From positions 2,367,001 to 2,431,000 of the forward strand of contig NZ_AP026560.1 of the NCBI RefSeq assembly GCF_025997855.1: DNA of 64,000 nt. Reading direction: 5' to 3'. Position numbers and translations under genes: made by a program. Source of the stretch: Deinococcus aetherius. Its GTDB lineage: Bacteria; Deinococcota; Deinococci; Deinococcales; Deinococcaceae. This document shows, one piece after another, positions 29,060 through 44,510 of the stretch (its first letter is position 1; each line of letters starts with the position of its first letter). A model generated the notes under the pieces. That model saw nothing but the letters and a program-made list of their open reading frames with translations. It made no database searches and was not told where the DNA came from.

Positions 29060-29876
29060 CGGGCGTGAACTGGGCGGAGGTGGCGGCGCGGGGGTACGCG
29101 GTGCCGGAAGGGCTGCACCCGCCGGACGCGCTGGGCGAACTGCTGGGGATGCTCGGCAGCGAGGACCCGGAGGTGCGGGACAGGCAGGCGTACTCGACGC
29201 TGGCGCACTGGACACGGGCGGGACACTTCGATTCCGTCCTGAGAGAACTGGGAGACGCGACGGCCTTCGGGCTGAGTCACGAGAGCGTTCTCGTCCGTTC
29301 GTTTTCAGCTCTCGTGCTGGGGGAGGCCATTCGGCGGGATCGGCTGACCTCCCTGCTTCCCGGGGAGACCGTTGCCGTCTGGCGGGACAGGTGGACGCGC
29401 TGGTATCCACATGAACTCGACGTGCGTTCCTTCGAGGAAGGGGTCGGCTGGGTCCACGCCGTCGCGCACGGAGCGGACACGGCGCGGGAGGTAGCGAGTC
29501 ATCCCCGGACCGAGCGCGCGGAGCTTCGCGGCCTCCTCGACACCCTCACGAAACGCCTGCGCTCCCTGCCCCTGCACCTCAACCAGACCGAGGACGACCG
29601 TCTCGCCCTGGCCATGCTCGCCGTTCTCGCCCGCGAGGAGTACGAACCCGGAGATGTGCGGGGATGGTTAGCCGACTACCGGACCCTCTGGACACCCCTC
29701 TCGTTCCCGCTTTCACCCGGAGCCGCCCTCGCCCTCCGAACCCTCCACAGCCTCCACACCCTGCTCCACCTGGGCGCAACGGTGGACGGCGTAACTCTCC
29801 GCCCGGCCTACCCGGAGGCAACGCTCGCCGCCGTGCAGGACATCTTACGCAGCGTCCACCCGTACTCCGGTGAAGG

Positions 29877-29889
<13 letters not shown>
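29056..29889 (+). CDS. DUF2785 domain protein
   Basis: A 277-residue helical protein. The run [56 protein letters not shown], then [19 protein letters not shown], matches the DUF2785 family of unknown function. GTG 29056 overlaps the preceding TGA, so it is coupled to the transporter gene. The end overlaps dusA by 13 bp within a palindrome. Confidence 0.75.
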
Positions 29890-30902
<1,013 letters not shown>

Positions 30903-31002
30903 GGATAATCAGTGTACGAGCACGTCGCAGGAGCGATTCGTACCCATGTCACGGCCCCGTTGATAGTTGAGGGTTGGTCTCAACGAACTTCCTATAAATG
31001 CC

Positions 31003-31504
31003 CTACCGTGTTAACACGGCACCGGCCAACAACCAGCTTCCCGACAAGAAGAGGAAAACTCCCGATGCCAAGACCGCAAGAGGAATGAGCAGAGCGGAGA
31101 CGACGAGCGAGTCCATTCCCTGCGCCGAAAACAGTTGAGTGAATGCCAGGAGAAGGGCCGAGCCACCTGGCCGAGCCACCTGTAAGAACACTGGCCCCCG
31201 CAGCCAGTGCAAAACCCACTCCCAGAATGCTGGTAGACCCACGGCGCTTCGTGCGTTTCCAAAACACCTCTGCGGTGACAAAAGCCAGAACCAGCCCGGG
31301 GACGACGAGCACAGCCAGGAGGTACAACGGATTCAGGAAGGAGCGGCTGTCTTCCTGCCTGACCGCAAGCTGCCACCCAGGCCACTTCCGTCTCCCCAAA
31401 ACGAAGATCAGGACTGCGGTCCACGCCCAACTCAGGAGCCCGGTTGACACTCCCAGGACGCCGCCCCACAGTGCACCGAACACGGGGCTCGCATGGTTCG
31501 GCAC
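31003..31504 (-). pseudogene. membrane protein gene frameshifted by a 13-bp tandem duplication
   Basis: The frame opens at GTG 31504 (AAGGTGA upstream) and encodes helices LLSWAWTAVLIFVLG, LYLLAVLVVPGLVLAFV and ILGVGFALAAGASVL, then becomes nonsense after LTGGSARW. The hydrophobic continuation (GGSALLLAFTQLFSAQGMDS... to LAGAVLTR) is in another frame. The switch falls exactly at two tandem copies of GCCGAGCCACCTG. Removing one copy gives one clean 162-residue, four- to five-helix protein. Family unknown. Confidence 0.8.
31157..31182. repeat. 13-bp perfect tandem duplication
   Basis: GCCGAGCCACCTG occurs twice head to tail (31157-31169, 31170-31182). Because 13 is not a multiple of three, it shifts the reading frame of the membrane gene around it. 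Confidence 0.97.
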
Positions 31505-31617
31505 GTCTTCACCTTAAAGAGGCTGCATTGGGCAGATGACCCGCCGAGTCGGTTCAGCCACCCCCAGATATCAGGCACACCGGACGCGAGGTCGCCCAAC
31601 GGCCACTCCTGTTCAGA

Positions 31618-32868
31618 TCACTTCCCCGCCGTGTCGTCTCCCTCGGGCGGACGTGCGGTCTCCCCTTCCCGCCCGGCCCGCACCGTCACGCGCGGCTCGA
31701 CGACGAGCCCGCCGCCCACCCTCGCCCCAGCCTCCACCGTCGCGCGGGCGCCGATGACGCTCAGGTCGCCCCCCTCCGCACCGACCTGGGCCCCCTCGCC
31801 GACGGTCGCGTGCAGGTCGACGATGGTGCGGGTGACCCTCGCCCCCGCACGCACGACCGCGCCTGCCTGGACGATGCTGTCGCGCACGACCGCGCCGTGT
31901 TCGACGACGGCGTTGGGGCCGACCACGCTGCCCACCACCTCGCCTGCGATGACGGCCCCGCCGCAGACGAGGGCGTGGTCGAGGCGGGCCGTGCCCTCGA
32001 CCCGGGTGGGCGGGCGGGCGATGGAGGACGTGATGAAGGGCCAGTCCTCGGTGTCGAGGGGGAATCCCCGGCCGTCCAGAAAGTCGCGGTGCGCCCCGTG
32101 GTAGGCGCTCAGGGTGCCCACGTCCATCCAGTAGCCGCCCAGCGGGTGCGCGTAGGCGTCCCCCCGCGCGACGAGGGCGGGCAGCAACTCCTCGCCGTAG
32201 TCCCCCAGGTCGCCCTGCCGACCCAGTTCCTCCAGCGTGTCGAGGAGGACCTGGGCGTCGTAGGCGAAGATTTCGGCGGTCACCGTCCCTCCCAGCGGCT
32301 CGTCGGGCTTGTAGGCGAACCGCTCGACCCGGCCGTCCTCCCCCGTCACCACGTTGCCGAAGCGGGTGGCCTGCCCCAGCTCGACCTCGGTGGTGGCCAT
32401 CGTGACGCTCGCCCGGTGCCCCACGTGGGCGCGGATCAGGTCCGAGTAGTCGAACCTGTAGATGTGGTCGGCGCTCAGGACCAGGACCACGTTGGGGCCG
32501 AACTCGCGGATCAGGGGGAGGTGCTGGGCGAGGGCGTGGGCGTTGCCCTGGGCGAACTCGCCGTCCTCGTTCCCGGGGCTGGAGAAGGGCGGCATGACCA
32601 CCAGGCCGCCGCGCGTGCGGTCGAGGTCCCAGGGTCGCCCGCCCGAGAGATGGTCGTTCAGCCCGTGCGGAAGGTACTGCTCGACCACCCACACGTCCTG
32701 CACGCCGCTGTGCACGAGGTTCGACAGGGTGAAGTCGATCAGGCGGTAGGTCCCCAGGAAGGGCACGGCGGGCTTGGCCCGCTCGGTCGTCAGCGGCGCG
32801 AGACGGCTGCCCTTGCCCCCCGCGAGGACGATGGCGAGGACCTTCTGACCGGCAATGCGCGTGCTCAT
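31618..32868 (-). CDS. glgC: glucose-1-phosphate adenylyltransferase
   Basis: Makes ADP-glucose for glycogen synthesis by GlgA. LAIVLAGGKGSRLAPLTTERAKPAVPFLGTYRLIDFTLSN is the pyrophosphorylase N-terminus with the GGxGxRL loop. LSADHIYRFDY and GGYWMDVGT are substrate motifs, and the C-terminal third is a left-handed beta-helix of hexapeptide repeats. It has 416 residues. Unlike many genomes it is not next to glgA. Confidence 0.94.
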   Translation of the reverse strand: MSTRIAGQKVLAIVLAGGKGSRLAPLTTERAKPAVPFLGTYRLIDFTLSNLVHSGVQDVWVVEQYLPHGLNDHLSGGRPWDLDRTRGGLVVMPPFSSPGNEDGEFAQGNAHALAQHLPLIREFGPNVVLVLSADHIYRFDYSDLIRAHVGHRASVTMATTEVELGQATRFGNVVTGEDGRVERFAYKPDEPLGGTVTAEIFAYDAQVLLDTLEELGRQGDLGDYGEELLPALVARGDAYAHPLGGYWMDVGTLSAYHGAHRDFLDGRGFPLDTEDWPFITSSIARPPTRVEGTARLDHALVCGGAVIAGEVVGSVVGPNAVVEHGAVVRDSIVQAGAVVRAGARVTRTIVDLHATVGEGAQVGAEGGDLSVIGARATVEAGARVGGGLVVEPRVTVRAGREGETARPPEGDDTAGK

Positions 32869-32957
32869 CGCTCCAGAGTGTGTGGGGAGAAACGTCCAGG
32901 GCCGTGAGGGACCCCTGCATACCGCTTCATGAGCAGGGCGAGGGTCAAAATGGCCGG

Positions 32958-33377
32958 GTGACCCATCCCCACCTCATCGCCGACGAGCTGCGCGCCCTGG
33001 CCCTGCTGGGCCTCACCTACGTCCGGGACCCGTACGACCTCGACCGCTACCGCCGCGTGCTGGCGCTGAGCGCCGAGTTGGCGGCACAGGACAGCCCCGC
33101 CCGTCTGGGTGAGGTCAAGGGTGCGTATCTGGAGGCGCGAGGGGTGGGGTGGCACGGCTGGGACGCCCTGCCCGAGTTGCACCCCGGACACGCGGCCTCG
33201 CTGCGAATCGCGCGGGCGGCGCTGGACTCGGGCACGCCCTATTTCGACCCCGAGCCCGCCCGCGAGTGGCACGAGCAGGCCCGGCCCGGCGGCACGACGC
33301 CCCAACGTAGGTCACTTCGCGTCAGGCTCGTGCGTCTGCTCATGCAGGCGAGTTTCCGGGCGCTGCTCCGGGGCTAG
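32958..33377 (+). CDS. stand-alone Nudix N-terminal-type domain protein
   Basis: A 139-residue protein. Residues 5-45 (ADELRALALLGLTYVRDPYDLDRYRRVLALSAEL) match the helical N-terminal domain found in front of certain Nudix hydrolases, but no Nudix box (GX5EX7REUXEEXGU) follows. The rest is a different, short alpha/beta segment with a basic C-terminus. GTG 32958 is divergent from glgC. Function unknown; it could be a ligand-sensing or partner subunit. Confidence 0.65.
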   Translation: MTHPHLIADELRALALLGLTYVRDPYDLDRYRRVLALSAELAAQDSPARLGEVKGAYLEARGVGWHGWDALPELHPGHAASLRIARAALDSGTPYFDPEPAREWHEQARPGGTTPQRRSLRVRLVRLLMQASFRALLRG

Positions 33378-33459
33378 CGCCCTGTGATGCCCGTCCCTCC
33401 CTGAACGCCTCATCATTTAGGCCGATGCGGGCCTCACCCCCGTTTTCTAGGCTGGAGGC

Positions 33460-33711
33460 ATGAACACGAGTCGGCACTTCAGCGACACGCGGACGGCAGA
33501 GGGGCGCGTGCGCTTCCTGCTCTCGGCGGGCGGGGTGCGCCTGATCGCCGAGGGCCCCGGCTGGCACCACGACAGTCTCCACGCCACGCTGGAGGACGCC
33601 GCGACCTTCCTCGCGGTGGTGCCCTTCCTCGGCCAGGACCTGTACGAGCAGGCGATAGGCGACCTCGAACGGCGGGCCCGGGTGGACGAACAGGTGGACG
33701 GGGCGGCCTGA
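33460..33711 (+). CDS. small protein, unknown function
   Basis: An 83-residue acidic soluble protein with a leaderless start: TAGGCT lies 6 nt before ATG 33460 (the spacer GGAGGC could also act as a Shine-Dalgarno). No family recognised. Codon use is typical. Confidence 0.6.
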   Translation: MNTSRHFSDTRTAEGRVRFLLSAGGVRLIAEGPGWHHDSLHATLEDAATFLAVVPFLGQDLYEQAIGDLERRARVDEQVDGAA

Positions 33712-33737
33712 GGCCCGGGCAGCCGGTCGTTCCCCCA

Positions 33738-34175
33738 CTATCCCACGAACCAGAAGATCAGCCGCGCGGGCCGTCCGGCGTCCTCCAGCGTCCGGGCGAA
33801 GGCGTGCCAGGCCGTGAGCTGGGCCCGCTCGTTCGGCTCCGCCACCGCCGCGAGCCGGGCGACCTCCTCCGTGGTCAACACCGTGCGACCGCTTACCCGG
33901 CGGTCCTCCATCAGCAGGTCCCCCCGCACGGTCACGCTGACATCGGGTTGGTGGCCCCGGTCCCCCAGCCCCGCCGAGTCGAGCAGCGCCCGCAGGTCAC
34001 GGGCCGAGCGCACCAGAAAGCGTGCCTCCGCCTGCCAGACCTTTCCGTCCAGGGCCTCGCAGATCACGAACGCGAGCAAAGGCCCTCCCCGAACACGGAC
34101 GACACTCCTCTGGCCGGGTCTTCTCCTCCGTCCATCAGCGGGAGGAAACGCCCGGTCAACCCACAGCACATGCAC
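33738..34175 (-). CDS. hypothetical protein
   Basis: A 145-residue protein; from about residue 25 (VVRVRGGPLLAFVICEALDGKVWQAEARFLVRSARDLRALLDSAG) it has good genome-like codon use. The first ~20 residues may not be translated, so the start at GTG 34175 is uncertain. Family unknown. Confidence 0.5.
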   Translation of the reverse strand: MHVLWVDRAFPPADGRRRRPGQRSVVRVRGGPLLAFVICEALDGKVWQAEARFLVRSARDLRALLDSAGLGDRGHQPDVSVTVRGDLLMEDRRVSGRTVLTTEEVARLAAVAEPNERAQLTAWHAFARTLEDAGRPARLIFWFVG

Positions 34176-34239
34176 CTATTGTTAACTACTTCACCTTAAA
34201 GGTAAAGGCTGGGCGGGGAACTGCCCGGCTTGTTCCACC

Positions 34240-35406
34240 CTACCCCGCCGCCCCCACGGCCCGCTCCGCCTCCGGGTTCGCCTCCGCGCGGTTGAGCAGG
34301 GCGTCCGCGTCCGGCCAGTCGATGATCTGGAAGCGGCTGTTGCGGACGGCGGGGGTGTAGCCCGCGTCCACGGCGACGCGGACGAGTTCGCGCACCGTCG
34401 CGCTGTGCCGCCCGTGCCCGCCCGCCGCCGAGACCACGTTCTCCTCCAGCATGGTGCTCCCCAGGTCGTTCGCCCCGTAGTACAGCGACGCCTGCGCCAC
34501 CTTGAACCCCTGCGCGGGCCACGACGCCTGGATGTTGGGCACGTTGTCGAGGGCGATGCGGGCCACCGCGAGCTGCTGGAGGTACTCGTGGGCCGTCGCG
34601 CCGGGCGCCTTGCCGTGCAGCCGCGTGTGCTCGGTCTGGAGGGTCCACATGGCGAAACCGGAAAAGCCGTTGCCGCCGTGGAGCGCATTTGCCCGGTCCT
34701 GCTGCTCCCGAATCTTGAGGAGGTGGGCCGCGCGCTGGGCGTACGTCTCCCCGAAGCCGATCACCATCGTCGAGATCGTGTACAGCCCCTTGCGCTGCGC
34801 CGCGTCGATGATGCGGAACCAGTCGTCCGAGCGGATGCGCGCGGGGGCCGCCTTCGCCCGCACCTCGTCCTCCAGGATCTCGCCGCCCGCGCCCGGCAGC
34901 CCGTCGAGCCCCGCCTCGATCAGCGTGTCGAGGAGCGCGTCGAGGCTCAGCCCGAAGGTCTTCTCCATGAAGAGGACTTCCTCGGGCGAGAAGGCGTCGA
35001 TGCGGATAGTGGGGTGGTGCGCCTTGACGTGCTTCAGGAGGCCCGTGTAGTAAGCAAGCCCTAGCTCGGGATTCACGCCGCCCTGAAGGAGGATGCGGGT
35101 GCCGCCGACCGCCTCCAGGTCCCGAATTTTAGCGCTGATCTCCTCGTAATCCAGGGTGTAGCTGTCCTTCTGGCGACGGGTGCGGTAGAAGGCGCAGAAG
35201 TTGCAGCCCACGTTGCAGACGTTGGTGTAGTTGATATTTCGGTCGATCAGGAAGGTCACCACGTCGGGGTCGCGCCGCTCCAGACGCAGCCCGTGGGCGA
35301 CGGCGGCCACCTCGGGCAGCGGGAGGTGGTACAACGCCTCGATCTCGGCGGCGTTCAGGCGCTCGCCGGAGGCGGCCTTCTGGAGGGGCTCGGTGCCGGA
35401 GGTCAT
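34240..35406 (-). CDS. mqnC: cyclic dehypoxanthinyl futalosine synthase
   Basis: Radical SAM enzyme of the futalosine route to menaquinone, closing the spiro ring of dehypoxanthinyl futalosine. Cys64, Cys68 and Cys71 (CNVGCNFC) bind the 4Fe-4S cluster. INYTNVCNVGCNFCAFYR, LLQGGVNPELGL, GLDGLPGAGGEILEDEVR and GFSGFAMWTLQTEHT are MqnC signatures. It has 388 residues. The start is 6 nt after a TAGCGT box (minus strand). Confidence 0.94.
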   Translation of the reverse strand: MTSGTEPLQKAASGERLNAAEIEALYHLPLPEVAAVAHGLRLERRDPDVVTFLIDRNINYTNVCNVGCNFCAFYRTRRQKDSYTLDYEEISAKIRDLEAVGGTRILLQGGVNPELGLAYYTGLLKHVKAHHPTIRIDAFSPEEVLFMEKTFGLSLDALLDTLIEAGLDGLPGAGGEILEDEVRAKAAPARIRSDDWFRIIDAAQRKGLYTISTMVIGFGETYAQRAAHLLKIREQQDRANALHGGNGFSGFAMWTLQTEHTRLHGKAPGATAHEYLQQLAVARIALDNVPNIQASWPAQGFKVAQASLYYGANDLGSTMLEENVVSAAGGHGRHSATVRELVRVAVDAGYTPAVRNSRFQIIDWPDADALLNRAEANPEAERAVGAAG

Positions 35407-35457
35407 GGGGTCACGCTAGCACCGGGAGGGGGCGGCAAGCGTCCCGTGGGACGCGAT

Positions 35458-35793
35458 TCAGGGAGAACGGCCCATCTCCCCGTCCGGCGCGAGGAGGAGC
35501 ACCGTCCCCTCCCGCACGGGCAGCGCCGTCCAGGGCTCCCCCGGCGTGACCCGGTAGCTCTCGGCGGGGCGCAGGCGGACGAACTCCCGCTCCGGCAGGT
35601 CGAGGATGGCCTCACCCGTCAGGCAGGTCAGCCAGCCCGCAGCACTCGGGCCGTCCACCTTGCCCCCCAGAGCGAGCACGCGCAGGAGGCCGCCCGGCAA
35701 CGCCACCCACTCCCCCGGCGTGCCCTGCGCCAGCCGCGCGAGGTGCAGGGTCTGGGGCGGGGGCCTGCGCCGGAGGGGCGGGCGTCCTGGCAA
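35458..35793 (-). CDS. small cupin-like hypothetical protein
   Basis: A 111-residue frame immediately downstream of topA (1 bp gap); a TTG at 35793 is the first possible start, though a later start is possible. The segment LTCLTGEAILDLPEREFVRLRPAESYRVTPGEPWTALPVREGTVLLLAP has the strand pattern of a one-domain cupin. Probably co-transcribed with topA. Function unknown. Confidence 0.55.
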   Translation of the reverse strand: MPGRPPLRRRPPPQTLHLARLAQGTPGEWVALPGGLLRVLALGGKVDGPSAAGWLTCLTGEAILDLPEREFVRLRPAESYRVTPGEPWTALPVREGTVLLLAPDGEMGRSP

Positions 35794-35794
35794 G

Positions 35795-38770
<2,976 letters not shown>

Positions 38771-38904
38771 AGCGAGGGCTCCCCTGAAAACTTGCGCGGA
38801 GCGTAGCACACCCCCCTCCAGGGTACGGGGCGACATGTCACGGAAGTCTTCTGACCCAGTCTTTTCCCACCCAGCCGCCTTTTTCCCGTGCTACGCTCGC
38901 CGCA

Positions 38905-39477
38905 ATGCGCGCCACGGGCTCAGGTCTCCCCCTGCTGCCGCTCGCCCTCGTCGGCCTGCTGGCCATGGCCTTCCTGCTGGCGCCCGGCGCGCGTGTGTCC
39001 CCTGCCCGGCCCCCCCACCCCGTCCTCGTGGTCCTCGGCGCCGCCCAGTACGCGGGGAGGCCCAGCCCCGCCTTCCAGCGGCGGCTCGACCACGCCCTGA
39101 GCCTCTATCGAACGGGGGGCATCCGGACCATCGTCGTCACTGGAGGCCGCAGGCCCGGCGACCCCCACACCGAGGGCGAGGTCGGCGTGACCTACCTGCA
39201 CGGCCACGGCGTCCCCTCCGCCGCCCTCCTCGCCGAGACGCGCAGCCGCACGACGGTCGAAAACCTCCGCAATGCCCGCGCGTACCTGCCCCCTCACACC
39301 CCCGTCACCCTGGTCACCGACGAGGCCCACGCGCCGCGCGCCCTGGCCCTCGCGCACGCCCTTGGATTGACGGCCAACGCGAGCCCGAGCCCTCTGGGCG
39401 AACGACCGGATCGCCGCTACCTGTTGAGGGAGAAGCTGGCACTGATGGCGTACTCGTTGCTGGGGGTCGGGAAGTAG
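38905..39477 (+). CDS. YdcF-like (DUF218) membrane-anchored protein
   Basis: A 190-residue protein with an N-terminal hydrophobic helix, then the DUF218/SanA-YdcF Rossmann-like domain: PVLVVLGAAQYAGRPSPAFQRRLDHALSLYRTGGIRTIVVTGG, TRSRTTVENLRNARAYL, LVTDEAHAPRAL. Linked in other bacteria to envelope functions. ATG 38905 is 7 nt after TACGCT (leaderless). Confidence 0.83.
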   Translation: MRATGSGLPLLPLALVGLLAMAFLLAPGARVSPARPPHPVLVVLGAAQYAGRPSPAFQRRLDHALSLYRTGGIRTIVVTGGRRPGDPHTEGEVGVTYLHGHGVPSAALLAETRSRTTVENLRNARAYLPPHTPVTLVTDEAHAPRALALAHALGLTANASPSPLGERPDRRYLLREKLALMAYSLLGVGK

Positions 39478-39894
39478 AGGTGGGGCTGTGGGAACGGCAG
39501 GGGCGTAAGGCGGGGCAGGGGCGGTGGAGTGGGTCATACGCCCCCTCTCCTGCGGAGCTTTACAAGTCCCGGCCTCTCGCGGTGCGAGCTGTGCCAGTCC
39601 CCCACAAGGGGGGAGGAGTAAAAAGAGCGGGAGCCTTTGCGTTGTTTGAAACGTTACTCTGGACGCCGAACAGGTGAAAGTGAACGGACGCCCTGAGCCC
39701 ACGACCACGTCGGCTCGCGCAGCGAGACGGTGGGCACGCAGACGGGAGGCGACAAGATCAAACATTCCGTTCAGAAGAACGCGTCCACCCACGTTGCCCG
39801 TGTGCCCTTGCCCAGCGCAGCGCCACTCCCCCCTGCCCCCGGCGGGGGTAGGGGGGCTGGGGGGGTGGGGGCAACGTCTTCCAACCTAACCGCC
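39478..39894. other. intergenic region between convergent genes
   Basis: No gene is supported in this ~415-bp gap. It holds dispersed GC-rich sequence and, at 39844-39871, a run of four G-tracts. It separates ydcF-like (+) from murJ (-) and probably contains terminators for both. Confidence 0.6.
39844..39871 (+). other. G-quadruplex-forming motif
   Basis: Four G-runs of 5, 6, 7 and 5 bases separated by loops of 2, 2 and 1 nt on the plus strand. This is an ideal quadruplex pattern. It lies 24 bp beyond the murJ stop codon. Confidence 0.7.
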
Positions 39895-41472
<1,578 letters not shown>

Positions 41473-41521
41473 GCGGTCAACTGTAGCGCCTCCCCCCTCC
41501 CCAACCCCCGGGCGGGCGTGC

Positions 41522-41527
41522 TATATT
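41522..41527 (+). promoter_or_regulatory. -10 box of tRNA-Ser
   Basis: TATATT lies 41 bp before the tRNA-Ser 5' end. No clear -35 is visible. Confidence 0.5.
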
Positions 41528-41566
41528 CGCTGACGCCCACCGGTTCCCAGCCGGGAGCAACCACAC

Positions 41567-41659
<93 letters not shown>

Positions 41660-41663
41660 AGCA

Positions 41664-41710
41664 AGTCGAGCCGCCCCCAACTCCAGGTCGGGGGCGGCGG
41701 CTTGTTTTCT
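41664..41710 (+). terminator. terminator after tRNA-Ser
   Basis: GCCGCCCCC (41670-41678) pairs with GGGGGCGGC (41690-41698); a T-rich tail CTTGTTTTCT follows. It also lies just past the convergent SDR gene stop. Confidence 0.75.
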
Positions 41711-41713
41711 CCC

Positions 41714-42481
41714 TCAGACCTGTTCGGTCGGGCGCACCAGCAGCTCGTTGATCGCCATGTGGCGGGGTCGGGTCACGATATAGGTGATGGCGTCGGCGAT
41801 ATCGTCTGCCTGCAAGCGTTCGATGTTACCGAAGCGCTGCCGCATCGCGCCCATCACCTCGGGGCGGAGGTGGGTGGCGAGTTCGGTCTCCACCGCCCCC
41901 GGCTCGACCGCCGAGACGCGCAGGTGCCGCCCGGCCACCTCCTGACGCAGCGCCTCGGAAAAGGCCGTCACGCCGAACTTGGTGAGGTTGTACACCGCGC
42001 TCCCCGCCCGCGCGACCCGCCCCGCCACCGAGGAGACGTTCACGAGGTCGGCGACCCGGCGCGGCTCCCCGTCCGCCGCGCGCAGCAGGTGGGGCAGGGC
42101 CGCGTGGGCGACGTACAAGAACCCCTGGACATTGAGGCTCACCATGCGCTCCCATTCCTCCAGGGGCGCCTCCTCGGCAGGGCCGAGCAACATCACCCCC
42201 GCGTTGTTGACCACGGTGTCGAGGCGGCCCAGTTCCCGCACGGTGCGCTCGACCGCCTCCGTCGCGGCGGCGCGGTCGGTCACGTCCGCCTCCAGGACCA
42301 GCGCACGTCCGCCGCTCCCCTGGACCTCCTCGGCCAGAGCCTCCAGCCGGTCGGCCCGCCGCGCCACCAGAGCGACCACCGCCCCCTGCCGGGCCAGATG
42401 TAGAGCGGTGGCCTCGCCGATGCCGCTGCTGGCCCCGGTGACGAGGGCGACGGTGCCGTTCAGGGGGAGTGGGTTCGTCAT
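41714..42481 (-). CDS. SDR family NAD(P)-dependent oxidoreductase
   Basis: A 255-residue classical short-chain dehydrogenase: VALVTGASSGIGEATALHLA (cofactor loop), VNNAGVM, Ser in VNVSSVAGRV, and Y-x-x-x-K in AVYNLTKFG. It resembles the YdfG/clavaldehyde-dehydrogenase-like group. The 22 codons upstream of ATG 42481 are excluded. Confidence 0.9.
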   Translation of the reverse strand: MTNPLPLNGTVALVTGASSGIGEATALHLARQGAVVALVARRADRLEALAEEVQGSGGRALVLEADVTDRAAATEAVERTVRELGRLDTVVNNAGVMLLGPAEEAPLEEWERMVSLNVQGFLYVAHAALPHLLRAADGEPRRVADLVNVSSVAGRVARAGSAVYNLTKFGVTAFSEALRQEVAGRHLRVSAVEPGAVETELATHLRPEVMGAMRQRFGNIERLQADDIADAITYIVTRPRHMAINELLVRPTEQV

Positions 42482-42619
42482 GGGTACAGTCTGCACCCGG
42501 TGGGACCCGGGCTGCCCTACGCCACCCGGCGGATGCCCGGACGCCACCCGGCTGCTAGGCTGAGCGTACTGTGATCAACTTTCTTAAGTAAGCCCACACC
42601 TTTTCTGCGCGGATTCGGC

Positions 42620-42632
42620 TAAGATAGGAGCA
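42620..42632 (+). promoter_or_regulatory. promoter of hflX leader ORF
   Basis: TAAGAT (42620-42625) lies 7 nt before ATG 42633, the geometry of a leaderless start. AGGAG inside the spacer is too close to the ATG for an ordinary Shine-Dalgarno. Confidence 0.5.
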
Positions 42633-42743
42633 ATGCCAGGACGCTTCTCTCCCTTGCCGCGCGGACCTTATCCGGGTGGCCTGGCCTGCGTATCGCTCCT
42701 CTCTTCTCACAAACACCAGAAGGAAGTGACTCCCTATCGATAA
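42633..42743 (+). CDS. 36-codon upstream ORF of hflX (candidate leader peptide)
   Basis: ATG 42633 to TAA 42741-42743 encodes 36 residues, starting MPGRFSPLPRGPYPGG and ending KEVTPYR. It is Pro/Arg-rich at the N-terminus and uses rarer codons. It begins with the leaderless arrangement described for its promoter. Its stop ends one base before the hflX GTG, so ribosomes finishing it would be placed on hflX. I infer a coupling or attenuation role; the peptide matches no family I know. Confidence 0.5.
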   Translation: MPGRFSPLPRGPYPGGLACVSLLSSHKHQKEVTPYR

Positions 42744-42744
42744 A

Positions 42745-44454
<1,710 letters not shown>

Positions 44455-44478
44455 AACCTCCAACTTGAGAAGGACGAC

Positions 44479-44510
44479 GCCTCTCGCCCCCGGGTGAGAG
44501 GCTTCTTCTT
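44479..44510 (+). terminator. intrinsic terminator of hflX
   Basis: GCCTCTC (44479-44485) and GAGAGGC (44496-44502) with a 10-nt loop, followed by TTCTTCTT. It ends exactly at the ATG of the next gene. Confidence 0.8.
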
